From the NCBI GenBank assembly GCA_037783545.1, contig JBBELK010000376.1:1054001-1118000 (forward strand): 64,000 nt of DNA. The letters run 5' to 3'. The stretch comes from Henricia sp. BOLD:AAB3569 (Eukaryota; Echinodermata; Asteroidea; Spinulosida; Echinasteridae). The translations under genes were made by a program, and so were the position numbers. The notes under the pieces are model-generated. The model did not search any database and had not been told where the DNA came from. It saw only the letters and a program-made list of their open reading frames with translations. This document shows, one piece after another, positions 1 through 36,500 of the stretch (its first letter is position 1; each line of letters begins with the position of its first letter).

Positions 1-120
1 GTGTAGCACCGTGTAGCAGTCGGTTTGTGCGCAAGTCTATGGTGTAGCACTTTTTTCCTTTTGTAAAAGTGTGTAGCACCGTGTAGCAGTCGGTTTGTGC
101 GCAAGTCTATGGTGCAGCAT
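1..120. repeat. 70-bp tandem duplication
   Basis: Two nearly identical copies of a 70-bp unit starting GTGTAGCACCGTGTAGCAG lie head to tail, the second starting at 71. The second copy differs by single bases (for example GTGTAGC to GTGCAGC) and is cut short after a T-run. It lies upstream of the first PDCD6 coding exon, so it could be promoter-proximal, but nothing in it identifies a regulatory site. Confidence 0.8.
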
Positions 121-354
121 TTTTTTTGCTACATGCCAGGACCATTTCCTTTTCTGAACAAATGTACATAAAACGTTGAAGTACGTTCAGTAAATTTCTA
201 GGTCTAGTTCCTTGACACCGGCATGGAAACAGCATTGCAATTATTCGTTGTATACGAATGTGTGTGTAGCATGTAGCACTGCTGCAAATAACAGTGGTGA
301 ATTCTTCTGCCACATATCGTGCTGGGTATAAAGCAGGCAACTCGACTGGGCAAA

Positions 355-23969
<23,615 letters not shown>

Positions 23970-24421
23970 AAAAATTATGTACAGTATATACACTAACCAG
24001 AACTGGTTTTGCATTCAGGCTTTACTGCGTGGTGTTCATGTAACTACCCATTTTTGTCTATCCTATTTGTATCTAGCCTTTTGACAAGGCCTCGTGAATT
24101 TGGGTGATTTGGTGACTTGAGTAGAGTCTACACACGCCGAATGTCTCATTCACTTGGCCTTTTTCGAACTGCGAGGCAATTCTTATGTTTTTCTTTATAA
24201 TCGCTACTAAAGTTGGTAGCGAAATCAGCCAGTCACGTGCAGGTCACCCTATGCAAATGACGTAGTGAGCTCCTACAAACAAGGGAGGTAGGCTTACGCT
24301 TTTGAATTCACCGGGTAAATTAAACGGCAAATATATCAAATCAAATGGAAATTATATTTGTTCCGTATAAAACTTGGATGTAATAAACAATTTGTCAAAT
24401 TTAAAAGCATTTACATGGAGC

Positions 24422-24552
24422 TTAAAGGCAGGGGCTCGATCGTCATCAATGCGCGCGCCAAATTCGTGCCACGAAATATGCAGCTCCATGTAGCAAAGGC
24501 ACGGAGCTGTGAATTTGGCGCGCGAGCATTGTTGACGAGCCTGTGCCTTTAA
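24422..24552. mobile_element. GCGCGC hairpin MITE, full copy
   Basis: A near-perfect palindrome of 131 bp with outer ends TTAAAGGCA and TGCCTTTAA, then GCTCG.TCA and GCGCGCGCCAAATT. TTAA at both ends is compatible with a 4-bp TTAA target, as for piggyBac-like elements, but other copies do not all keep it. Confidence 0.85.
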
Positions 24553-25080
24553 TGGGGTATTTTCGAAGTAAATGTAAGTGCCGTACCTACATTGATAATG
24601 AACGAGTCCACAACGCCGCAGGCGATGTGATTGGTCGGATTGTCCCGTGGGAAATGTACGCGACTTGCACCACACGCGCGCGTGCAAAACGGGTACCGGT
24701 ACCTAGCACTCATTGGCTTAGTTGACAGTTTGTTTTCGATCTGTTTTAAAAATGTTTACGTGTAGAGTGGGGCGCGGGTAATGATGTTGTGACGTTGCAC
24801 GTTCGGGCCAACTACTTGCATGTAATGAATATTGTAGCAGTAGCCAGTTCGAAAAAGGCTTTATGGCAAGACAGAAGGCATAACGTTCGCCCAGCCTTTA
24901 TATACTCCGCTCAAGACGCTCAATTATCCCACATTTTACCAAACAATATAACCCCAAAGCCATAAAGCCTTACCAAAAGGCTAGTTTGTATCTAACTTGT
25001 ATATTTCAAAAAGAGGTGTGTATGTAGGGAAAGTCCAGACTGTCCTCTGTCCAATGGTACCAGGGTCATTATGTAACTAT

Positions 25081-25549
25081 GACCCCGTTCTCACTAGAGA
25101 AATCGCTTCGTTCGACGATGATTCGACGAAGATATTCCTGATGTGAACGCACGCCTCCTCATTCGACGATGATTGGAATCGCTTCACTCGACGAGGAAAT
25201 AGCTTTATTCGACGAAGCAAATTTGTAATGTGAACGGCTCCCTTCGTTCGACGAAGCGATTTGGCGGGCCTGTTGCACAAGCGCGTTGTGCGTCGAACGC
25301 CTAGAAAGAGTTGTTTTTGACGCGCCGCTTGGAAACCACACAGCGCGTCTATACGCTTAAAGCTCAGCGCTTGATGCGCGACGCACATGTACTGTACGAC
25401 CTCCCACGGCTTCATTCGATCTTCGTTAGCGGTCGCTTTCGTTCGATCTTCGTTAAGTGATAATTTATGTGAACGCACGCTTCAATAACTAACGATGATT
25501 AACGAATCTTCGTCGAACGAAGCGGTTTCTCTATAGTGAGAACGGGGTC
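25081..25549. mobile_element. 469-bp MITE nested in the mariner-like left arm
   Basis: Ends GACCCCGTTCTCACTAGAGA and its complement pair almost perfectly, with TCGTTCGACGA motifs inside both arms. It is flanked by TAT on both sides (25078-25080, 25550-25552), and the host arm reads straight through when it is removed. Non-autonomous. Confidence 0.85.
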
Positions 25550-25732
25550 TATGACTGATCAAACATGGCCATTATCAAATGTGGTGAAATCATCACTTTG
25601 ACAAGTTAGCACTTCACTTGAAAGTGGGATAAGGGCCGGCAATGAAAGAACATATTTCTTTTCATACCGTACATATAAATTCAGGAGTACAGTGTGTGCC
25701 CTCGACATGCCAACCAGTTTCTTTGTTCCTTG

Positions 25733-25852
25733 AGGACATGCATGGTTGCACGTACATGTACATAGTGTGCATCCGTTGTTGAACGATTTAAGTAACAAAA
25801 AGGTGTCCCACGAAATGGCGGCTATTCGATACTGTCTATACACAGCTCACAT
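25733..25852. mobile_element. Truncated copy of the GGCGGCTATTCGATA MITE
   Basis: It shares TTGAGGACATGCATGGTTG, CCGTTGTTGAACG and the right end GAAATGGCGGCTATTCGATA with the full copy at 60140-60281. The left inverted end is missing. Confidence 0.7.
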
Positions 25853-25929
25853 CGTCTCCTCATGTCTCTGAATGCTCGTCTTTTCCTTTCATGGTCTTGG
25901 CGGAGGTGATTAACTTCATTCAAAATGCG

Positions 25930-26950
25930 TGTTCTCAACTCTTGAATGGTAGCTGGGGGAGTGGTGTATAGACTCGGTCTTTCAAGTAACCCCACAAGAA
26001 AAAGTCGCAGGGTGTAAGATCAGGTGATCTTGCGGGCCACTCGATTCGGTGAAACAGTGTAATTACCCTGTTGCCAAAAAGTTCTGCAAAACGATCCCTA
26101 TAACAGCAATGAGTCCGTGAGGCGGGGCTCCACCCTGAGCCCACCATACCGTACCCGGCGGAAAGCTCCTCGCCGTGGTCGAGGGAAGATCTGTTCCATC
26201 TCTGGAACAACAAAACCATTGAGCATATCAAGATATGCCTGTCCGTTCATGTTTCCTCTATTAAGAAGTACGGCCCCAACAATGACCCATTACCACAAAG
26301 TCCTATCCAGACGTTTACTTTCTCCCTATTTATGTTTTTTTTTCGTAAGAACATTCCGGATCCGGCGGATGATGGACTTCAGCATATTCGTGGTGATTAT
26401 GGAAGTTGACTTTTCCATCCATCGAAAATGCAACCTCATCTCCAGTACTCAGAAACTGCAGACATTTCGATCTCGGTCACACTTAACCTATTCACAAACC
26501 ACCGCGAAAATTCGAGTCGTCTGGTTAAATCAGCAGGTACAAGTTGGTGTCGAATATGGACATGATACAGGTGAAGATGCAGATCCAGTCTTTTGATGTT
26601 ATTAAAATGTTGAACGCGTTATTCCTGTACCGTTCCTTCTGGTGCTTATCTTGGGGTTTGCTAAAATGGCGCCCTATATACACAGTTTGGACATTTTCAG
26701 CAGATCCCCGTTCGTCTACGCCCGGAGTGTTCCTTGTTGATGTTCAGACTTGTTCCTTGTTCTTCATACTTTTTCACATTTTTCCAGATGGTCTTTTTTG
26801 TTGGTACCTCCCTCTCAGGAAACCGGTTCTGAAAGGCCTCGTGATGAAACTTCTCGTTTTATGATACCGTTTAACCACACACGCTCTCTTCTGAGGATGG
26901 AAAGAGAAGCAGCGGAACAAAAGATCATTAATCACTTTGAACTACATCAA
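25930..26950 (-). pseudogene. DDE transposase pseudogene (IS630/Tc1-mariner type)
   Basis: Read on the minus strand from the right. An N-terminal block FHHEAFQNRFPEREVPTKKT then IWKNVKKYEEQGTSLNINKE and SGRRRT forms a DNA-binding helix-turn-helix region. A middle block has FSMDGKVNFHN, and a C-terminal block has WPARSPDLTPCDFFLWGYLK with the usual catalytic-core Asp context. Several frame changes and stops interrupt it. The order matches a complete transposase of this group in animals, so the relic descends from an autonomous copy. Confidence 0.8.
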
Positions 26951-27482
26951 CCAGGGGCTTAACAGGGACCGTGGTTTCCTGGCTCACTATCCAGAATAAA
27001 CTCCCGAACTGTTCATTTCACACTCCAGTGAACACCTTTGCATTTTCTGTCCGGCTCATATGAATGCAGAATTGTTTCCTATCTTATTTTTTTTATTCTG
27101 CATGTCATAGACTAACACGGCTGCTTAGTTAATTGTTCTCTGCTCATCAAAATTTATTGAACCATGTTGGTAAATCATATGAACTGTATCTGTGCTTGGA
27201 AATGTTTCTGGTCAGAAAATTTTCACATAATGGAGTTACTGCCCAACCAATTACACAATGATGAAGGCCCTACCATCAAACATGTAACAGCAAAAGAAAG
27301 TTTAAGATACCCACACACCCATTACCAAACAGGAAAATAATAGTCAAAGTGAAGATTTCAACACCTTTCATAATGGCCATGTTTGCTCAGTCTTGCATGA
27401 CAGTTACATAATGACCCTGGTACCATTGGACAGAGGACAGTCTGGACTTTCCCTACATACACACCTCTTTTTAAAATATTGC

Positions 27483-30400
27483 ACAAAATTCTGATAATTT
27501 GCATTTAAAGATGGGTTTCCTTTTTTATGGACACCATGTATATTACCAAAAATCCGATGGTTCCCCTTCGGAGCAAATTAGGACAATTTGGATGACTGTA
27601 ATCATTTTGTATTACCATACCTCATACACATTCATAAGTGAAAGTCCTTTTCTTACTGGTCCATTCACCATCATATGCATGGGTATTTTTGTTGTTGATC
27701 AGCACACAAATGCTCGGATCCACTCGTATTTCCAAAGCGCAAGCGCAGTAAACTATTCTCCAGCTACCCGGGAAATAGTTTAAACGCACGCATTTTCGAA
27801 ACTCTTTCCTGGATACCCGTGAAGTAGTCTGCAAGTCATGTGCTTTACGAAATATCCAGTTTGCGACCGCACCGCACGAGTACAATGCGCGCGAGCTGAA
27901 TGAAAAGATGGCTGCACACACACAAATTTACTCATCGTTTCACTGCGGTCAGTGTCGCAAAACTGGTAAAAAAATTGTAAAAGATATGGTAAAACAAATA
28001 ACATGAATTACTTCGGGTGGCTAGTACATGTATGTCTACGAAATAATATTGACTGCGATACTGACTGTATACCAATTTGTAGGAGCCAATTTCCATTTTA
28101 TTAACAATTTTCTGAGTGTACAAAAGCAGCTTTTTCTTTTGTGTATACACCCTGTACATGTATAATCGATATTACCAATACATCAGGGGACTAATATCGA
28201 CTATCCATCCCAAAACCAAAATATTTGTATAATATACATGTACCTCATGCGTAGATTCCTGTCATCTGATTAGTTGAAAATTAGGGCTTTGAATTAGCTA
28301 GACGCCGCGCCTGTAGAATTCTAACTATGCCCCGGGCAAAAGGTGCGTTCAGGCGATCGTTGTTAACTTATAAGTAAGTCGTTAGTAGTGGGCACTCGTG
28401 ATTAAGCTCGTAAGTAGTGACAGTGTGGACGCACGCACTTACAAGTTACCAACGACGATTTACCCACGAGAGATATTAGGAGTAGCGCGCTATACGAGCG
28501 CGAACCATTGGCATATGGGCCGTGTGCATGGCTGCGCGTCGTTGTTAAAGCACCGTGTGGACACGCATCGCGTTGTTTGTGGGACTGTCCTTGTTAACTT
28601 TGCCTTCTAAGATAGTGCTCGTCGTCTGAACATGCCTATAGTCATTTAACGAGTTCCGGACTCGCGTGTGTAGCATAGCTAGCTGTGCACCAACTATGCA
28701 GCTAGCTACGTGCTTCACGTAAACATTAATCAGGCCGGTAATATTTTTGGCGGATTCTTGAGTTCGTTTTGATCTCGTAGATGATGAAGTACGCAAGGAA
28801 ATAACATAATTAGTGGCCAACAGTGTTGGGTGAAATGTGGTACCAAAGTGTCAGGTGATTATGCTACCATTATGTTGCTGTAAATACCAACCTTTTCACC
28901 ATAGATCAGCTTCCGAAATCGAAACTAGATGGACTACTACTGTCGTGACTGTGTAATGTTACTTTTAACCAATCAGATGACAAAACATCTACACATTCGG
29001 TATACATGTGTATTAAACAAATATTGACTGCTTTTTATTCGGGTCATGGTTAAGATTATAGGCCCTTGTTGATCTCGAAGCTCGAGATCAACGAGGGCAT
29101 ATAATTTTAAATATGCCCCTCATTGCAGTCAATATTTGTATACTGTTCATCATATAGGAGTATGTATATTGAAGGGGAACAGAAGTGACGCATATTAGCT
29201 TTTGGTGATAACCAAATAAGTCTGAAGATTGTCTGAGAAGAATTATTTTTTTGTTTCATAGCAGAGCTTGGAAAGGAAAGAAAATACTTGCAAAAAGTCA
29301 AACGGGGACTAAAATGTTAGGGAACTTGCTTGTCTAGGTGGGATTTGAATCCAGACCACAGAAAAGGTATACACTCTGTGGTTGGTTTCTCATTTTCCTT
29401 CTAATGATCAGTATAACCAGATAGAGGTCAATTTTACTCGAGTAACGCTGCCAAGTTTTCATGCTTGTATATAACAATGCAGAGGACCATCTTCCATAAA
29501 TGTATGCGTGCACATTCTTAATTCCAAATTATAATTCTTGTCACACCCTTACTGATGTCTTAATAACTATATACTTTCTTGATATTAATTTTGATGTATG
29601 TGGCATATAGCCTTTATTGTGATGTAACTCTACTTTAAAATATCTTTCCTTTTATCTATTTTCTAAGTTGAAGTTAATGAAAAAAATGTTCACAGTATAA
29701 ATGCTTTTACTGCAGCTTCAGCTCTGAAAATGTTTTCAAAGCAACAATTCTACAGTACTTTAGAACAATATTTATGCTTTTTCATATTCTGCAGAGACTA
29801 CATTTTAAATCTTGAATGGTAATATCCTAAAAAGGAATGTAGAATCTTCTGCATGTTTGTCGCCTTTTAATATTCGTGGTTGAATTTGCCAATCAGGTGT
29901 GCTGAAAAAACAAAAACAAATTTTTAAACTAAGGATGAGGCAGAGCTGCCAACTTTCAAGGATTTTTGAGAAGGAAGAAAGAGAAGGAAGAACACACTCC
30001 CCTTCTCGTATTATATGGTATAGTAGTCCAGGTAATGTCACGTTTTTAACAGGACGAGAGTTTTGGAAATAATTTTGGCTCTCGGCACCACCCCTCCAAA
30101 AATGGTGGTGTATATAATCACTCCACTGTTTTTATATGTAACCGAATAAATTAGTTAACAATAACAAAACATCGGTGGTTTTTTTGACGATATCCTTGGA
30201 AATATGTGGATTGGGAGCGCGAATTTTCAGAATGGTAATGAGAACAATATGATAAATGACATGGTATCAAAAATCTCAAAACGTATGGGGAAAATGGGGG
30301 CTCAAAAACGTGCTCTGGGCATGCTTCTTTAGGGGTAAATCTCGCAGTGGTCATCGGCTCCCATGGAGATTGGCAGCACACAATCTGTTGCATACAGTTT

Positions 30401-31760
30401 GGTCGCAGATATATATTATGGATGTGGGCTTACCGTAAATCCTGTACGAGCTGTCTCGTAGCTATCTTGACGCCAGTCATGAAGATGCTGCAGCTACCAA
30501 AACAGTCCCGAGAATTAGGCATCGTAACGCGAGGTCGTAGCCAAGACAGGAAGTTATTCGGTTGGTCTATATATATCTATTATGTTTACAGGAACTTGCA
30601 GCAGAGGGTTGCCTGGCTAGCATTCGGTGGCATATAACAGCTTAAAACGTGGAGATCCTGGGCTGGTTCCTGGAAGACTGCATTGCCAACTTTAAGAATT
30701 GGGGTACGGTGTCCTCCCGCACGTACTCGGCTTGACTGAAGCATGCATGCATGGTTACATGAAGAAGTCGTCCCATCAGAGGCTTCCTCGGCTACGTAAC
30801 CATGCCCGTCTTTATTCTGAGATTGTATCAGAGATAATGCATAGGCGTAGAAGACGGGGGGCAAGGGGGCTGGTGGCGCGCCCCCTCCCCACTTTTTGCA
30901 ATTCATATATTTTGTCGACAGTCGTGTTTAATACTGTCGGCAAAAAAAGAAAAAGTTAAGCTAATATATCACCGCTGATAAAACGCCACGGCAATGGCAA
31001 TGCTATTACATTATGTCCATACAAGCTGTTGCTCTAATAATAGTATGGACAAAGGAAGTTGAGACTACCGTGCTGTCCTCCCAAACAGAAGGATGAATTT
31101 TGTATGGCATCACCAGATCGGGTCACCGGCAAGTCGTAAAGAGCGCGATTAAATCGCTCGCACGGCCCATTGCCCCGGGAGGGCGCTGTGGCCACTAACC
31201 AGTCAGACATGTCACCTGTGGGTTAAATTGACAGAATCCTGTGGTTATAAGCAAGTTTAAACTAGTTTATAGTGCCCAGACATGCACTATATGCTCTATC
31301 TAGAAGAAGGAAAACGCCTGAAGTGTCCAAAGAGGGTAGGCCTGCGCCTATTGGCGACCCGGGGATCTAGCTACCCCAAAATCTGCCTACGTATTATACG
31401 TGTGCGCTGTCAAATTGGAGCATAGGAGGCCTAGCCTATCCCCCCATTTCAAAAAATATTGGAGCATGTAGAAATAACCGATCAGTGCGATCGTGCTCGT
31501 TGTGTTATTTGGAATGACCCAATATGTTTCCTCATGCATGGCCGACAAGCTGGGGGAGGGAAAAGAAATCTGCGAGTGCCTCAGGTTCATTTTTGTTTAT
31601 ATCACTCCGCGATTGCACGCGCGGCGGGAGAGATCACACAAACACTTACTGGATACAAATTTTACAACACGGTGGCGTATGGCCTGCGTAATAAACGTGT
31701 CAAGCTCAAATAAAATGGTTTACGCCCAAACACTGTTTTCACCATGCTTCATTTAACCTT
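27483..31760. other. Intergenic stretch without recognised genes
   Basis: Only short ORFs without family resemblance were seen on either strand. It contains AT-rich DNA, scattered tacatgta palindromes, a local inverted repeat around 29060-29100 and a GC-rich patch near 30850-30890. The Ajuba-family promoter should lie toward the right end, but no TATA box or initiator could be supported. Confidence 0.6.
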
Positions 31761-31773
31761 TTGAACTTCAAAG

Positions 31774-32455
31774 AATGGGCGATTCCTCATGGCGTAATAA
31801 GATCTACAAAGACATTTTGCAGGCTCAAGGACAGCAGAACTAATGTTAGTTGCCTGGACAACCGCATGAACAGTTTGGACCTTGAATTAGAAAAGAGGTC
31901 GTGCGGCGAAACCGGAAACGGGACTTCGAAATCAAAACTGACACAGTCGAAAATACGTGACGAAGAAGACAACGGTTTTGGTTCCGATTCAGATTATCAC
32001 TCTGACTTTAGACCCGAAACTGCGAGGACGGGAAACATAAACAATTGGGAAGAATTCATGGTGGATTGCGTGACTCAAAGAGAAAGTTAAACTGTGGTTG
32101 GCAGAATACACAAGGAAGTGAATGGGGTTTAATAACCAGCGATCGCTCCGAACACGAGGAAAATAAATCCAATAACAACCCGCGGCCCCCTTATCAAACG
32201 TCTAGATATGAACCAAAATTTGATCGGTCACATAGTTCGAATGAATGCCATCGCGATTTAGAAGGTTTTGGAAGCAGTGCTTCAGCAGGAAATTCGAGAA
32301 TTCGGTTCCAGTTTGATGAAACCGTTTCATCAAAATCTGGCTTCGCGCCACGCGGTAGTGACTCCAAATACGGAGGCTCGGGGTCAGATGACTGGCTATG
32401 AGCAACCAATCCGAAAGCCGACCCGTGCTACACGGGTTCAGAGTGTACGGCGCGG
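31774..32455 (+). pseudogene. 5' part of the Ajuba-family pre-LIM exon with frame breaks
   Basis: Coding-like sequence runs through three frames: 31774-31842 (starts MGDSSWRNKIYKDILQAQGQ), about 31845-32090 (contains MNSLDLELEKRS and FGSDSDYHSDFRPE), and about 32075-32398 (contains SSNECHRDLEGFGSSASAG and RFQFDETVSSKSGF). The last frame meets TGA at 32399 but is the same frame as the long ORF from 32456. Composition (Ser, Asp, Asn, Gln-rich) is continuous with the downstream pre-LIM region. The breaks may be assembly indels, haplotype damage, or sign that translation really starts at 32456. No GT-AG intron of normal size would repair them. Confidence 0.55.
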
Positions 32456-33533
32456 ATGCCAAAATCATTAGTCACTTCTTCTGACTTGACAGATCCACAG
32501 TGTTTGTCAACGAGACGGAGTAACGACGGGTCTTCTTCGTCAGATAGATACAACGATTACGAGTATTTACACGAGGCCTACTCCGGAAAATCAGGGCCAG
32601 ATATAAAGAACGAGAGAAGCGGGGAAGATTGGGCTTCAAACAGCGTGCCGGTAATCGAAAAGAATCTTCGTAGACACGTACACACAACGGCGAATTTACA
32701 TGTGGGACAAGTGCGTCGGTGTTCAAGTGATGACGACGGCCTGTGTGCCTCACAAGTTCAACAACAGCACCAAAATCTGACCAAGTTATTAATGTCCTCT
32801 GATCGGCAATCTGCATTTCACTCTGTTCACGATCAGCAATTTAATCGCTCCTCCATAACGAGCAGTGAGAGTAGCAGTTCTGGATCAAGTCATTCCCAGG
32901 ATAGGGATTGGATTAGAGATAGACGGGTTAAAACCAACAGGAAAAATCAACATTTTGTGGAGGATTTTGAGAGATTTGGAAGCTCGGGTAACTACCAGCA
33001 ACAAAATTCCGACAGTCAGGACTGGTACAGGCTGGTCAAAGAAGCTGAAAATGCAAATCGGTATTCTCCTTCAGAACAAAATTCAGCATCACTGCACAAC
33101 TTTCGACATCCCAATTTAGCATCTACCGGTAAAGATAGCTCTAGTCATTTTCCTGAGGAAACAAAACAAACATATAAAAAAACAAAAAGTGTGGGTTACC
33201 CTAAATCGTATTGCCTAGACGGAGCATCTGAAATCATTGAGACTCTTCATCTGGCAAACACGAATAGCATGAAACAAACCGGAATTGCTGTGAGTGTGAC
33301 AATGGGAAGCACATCAGAGCCCACCAAAACTTTGAACAAGGATTCCCAGGGACCGAACAAGCAATCTGATCTAAATACATGTACAGCTCCTTTACCCAGA
33401 AAAAGCGCACTACTTCGTTATGATGTTGTTCCGCCCAAACGAAATGGACCGTCTGAGGCTGAGCGTAAATTGGAAGAGTTGACAAGGCAGCTGGAAATTG
33501 AATTGGCTGAGAATCCTGATGGTGAAGAATTTG
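32456..33533 (+). CDS. Ajuba-family exon: pre-LIM region
   Basis: Encodes the disordered pre-LIM region, rich in Ser, Asn and Gln, and the conserved helix before LIM1. The donor GTGAGT at 33534 falls inside an apparent ORF that would run on to 33598. Joining to 35346 restores EEFG then CCVKC, the conserved start of LIM1. Confidence 0.9.
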
Positions 33534-36500
33534 GTGAGTATCATCTTGGACACGTGTATGTTGGAGAAAAGGTGGTAATTACGTATCACCAAGTATAATT
33601 ATACACGTGTACACTGAGACAAGTTTTAAAAAAAATGTAAGCCTACAAATATAGGCAGTAGGCCTACATAAATTTTTTTTGGTACTATGTAGTTACCGAA
33701 AGTTTAACCATAATGTACATTTACCCCCGTTAAAAGCCCTAAATGAACTGCTAGTGAGAAAACATGTTTTACATACATGTACATGTACATGTACAGTAAA
33801 TTTCTCAAATTATGGCGCTCTTTAGCAAGTTTAGGGGACCAAACTGCCCCACTGGGCATTTTACCCGTTATTACCCGGGTAATAACAAAAGTTATTACTG
33901 GGTATAATATCATACTCATAAAAGTATTTTTTGATATGAAAATAATAAAAATATGGGACAAATATTACTGTTATTTAATACCCTGTTGAAACCAACATTT
34001 TACCGAGTTACAACAAGATAATCAGAGGAAATATGGATAACAACGGGTTGTAATGGGAAAATATTGGTCTACTATATCCAGGGCTTGAATTTCATGAAAA
34101 AATCTGCTAGACCACAGGGTTAGTAGCTTAAATCATTTACTGGACCGACGCAATTTTTACAAGACCAAAGCCACAAGCAACGTGGATTTACTGTTCGTTA
34201 GTTTGAAAATGTACTGGACCACTGGTCTAGTACGGTAGAGAAAGCACTAGACCGAGGCTTAAATTACTGGCCTCGGTCCACCGGTCCAGTGGGTATTTCG
34301 AGCCCTGATATCCCCGTTATTACCCATGAGTATGAAACTATGATATTACCCAGTAATAACTTTTGTTATTAAAATGCCCAGTGGGAAGATCCTGTCAGCT
34401 GTGAGTATCGATTATATAAGGAATGTATACCGTAACACAAACGGGTAATATCATTTTGGTAATAAAGTAATATCGGTAATATTTAGACTTGGTCAAATTT
34501 CGGGGTGATATTACCTGTAATATCGGTAATCGGTAACATTTTGCCCAGTGGGGGGTAATACGGTTTGAGCTTTAGTGTCAAAAGAGTGTGATAACTACGG
34601 TAACAAACCTTGTGTGCATTAGCAAAGGCTTGTGGGATTAGATGACAAACATTGCCAGCAAAGTAATTGTGAACCTGTAATACATACGTAGAGGCCACCT
34701 TGGCAATTTTTAAGAAAATGTGACTTATTTTCGTGAAAGCCAAAAAGAGTAAAGGTGGCCCTACATAAATTATACATACAGTATACCGTACATGTACGTA
34801 TAAATCCTTTTTTTTTTTGAAACGGCATGGTACAAGTGACAAATGGGAGATCATCGGAAATTGTCGTCTTAGTGTCAAAGAGTCTGAGTGCTCGGATGGG
34901 CCGCAAACACGCGTGCCATGCAACTCGCACCGTACTATGGCATTGCGCATGCCTGCTGCTGGTCTGTGTACTCAACATCTTTGCTGCTTTGAAGGGAATC
35001 CCTGTCTGATGACATGATTTCTCTCAAGTTTGACATGCAGGGATTTCACTGCACTATAAACCTGTGACGAGTATCCGGGTACCCAGAAACCAGACCGCCA
35101 AAATAAAAAAATCGGTTTCACTTTTACAACATCCCACTTTGAAAAATATGAAGTGCATGTTGGACGTGATTTGGATGTGAAAACAAGTCCAGGAAATTGA
35201 TTTAAAAAAACAAACGAAAACTGGCAAACTGAAACTCTAATGCTTTGACATCAGATACACATGTAGTTTGTGGACCACAGATCAGGTACATGTACATAGT
35301 ATGGATACGTAGTATTGAATTTGCATTGTCAATATTTACTTGCAGGTTGCTGCGTAAAGTGTGGTGAAAAAGTAACCGGGGCAGGGCAAGCCTGCCAAGC
35401 CATGGGCAACTTGTATCATACTAACTGCTTCACATGCTGCTCTTGTGGTAAGTATATAAAAATTTTAAAAACCTGTGAATATTTCTGGAAATGCACCAAC
35501 TACAAATGTATACGGTATGTCAACAGTCACAACTTAAAGGCACAGGCTCGTCAACAATGCGCGCGCGGCAAATTAGTGCCACGAAATACGCAGCTCCACG
35601 CCTTTGCTACGGAGCTGCGTATCTAGTAGCACTAATTTGGCGCGCGCGCATTGCTGACGAGCCTGTGCCTTTTAGGCTTTCCCTGTTGCTTGGGACAGTC
35701 CTAACTGTAATGCATGATTGTATTGTTGGGAAAGTCTTAATAAGTTGGGACCTTTGGCATAATTTGGGCGTAACATTTTCACTCTGTTTTCTAGCCATCT
35801 TCTTCAGCATGATGGTCATCCTTCCTCCTAGCCTTGTCCAAGGGCTATGATAAATGTGTGAATCCGTGAAGAATTTGCATGTATGCTATGCAGCGAAAGT
35901 GCGCCATCGCGCGGTGAATTGTAGCTAACTGCAAAATAGTCTGGTTACCGAAATATCTTGGTCTGAATCCTGACTTCTCGGGCGAGGCTGTATCATAGCG
36001 TTGTTCTTTCTGTATTCGATTTATGTGTTTCTTTATATCTGCGTTGGAAATCCGACGCAATTACTTATGCGAAACCTGAGTGCTTATAAATATTCATAAC
36101 TTACATAACATCCAATCAGAGCTCACTACTCGGCTCAAATGGTGCGTCAGCGTGCATAAACGTTTGTAAGTCGTACGTCGTACGTACGTACATGTGTAGT
36201 GTACAGTATGTATAGGCCTGTCTGATGCAATTATGGCGACATCACACGTAGTGTTACAACTGAGGAAATCAACGGTAGTTTGAATTATGTAGATTGCAAA
36301 TTGATGACTTTCACGAAGACCAGAAGATATCCCTCACATATTTTCTGTAAAGGTATGACGTGTTTGTGAACTTACCAACTGGGTATAGGCTACGTACGGA
36401 AAATCTGCTATTTTTCAAACGGCACCGTATTGTTCTGTCAAAACAACCGCGTTAACCAATGAGCTTTTACGTCTCGGTGCTCTTTTTGAAAAATTAGCAT

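Larger units (their letters stand above)
25009..27473 (-). mobile_element. Tc1/mariner-like DNA transposon relic
   Basis: Terminal inverted repeats pair left (25009-25078 plus 25553-25604) with right (27341-27473). Shared text includes GTAGGGAAAGTCCAGACTGT and CCAATGGTACCAGGGTCATT. The left arm is split by the 25081-25549 MITE. A decayed minus-strand transposase lies inside. Arms are about 130 bp once the interruption is removed. Confidence 0.85.

Noticed and set aside
327..333. TATAAAG just upstream of the PDCD6 start
   Set aside because: It lies only 22 bp before the start codon at 355, so transcription from it would begin at or after the ATG. It is probably 5' UTR sequence.
33534..33598. 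Extension of the pre-LIM ORF to its stop at 33596
   Set aside because: The GTGAGT donor at 33534 followed by an in-frame LIM1 exon at 35346 gives the conserved family sequence; the extension is intron read-through.
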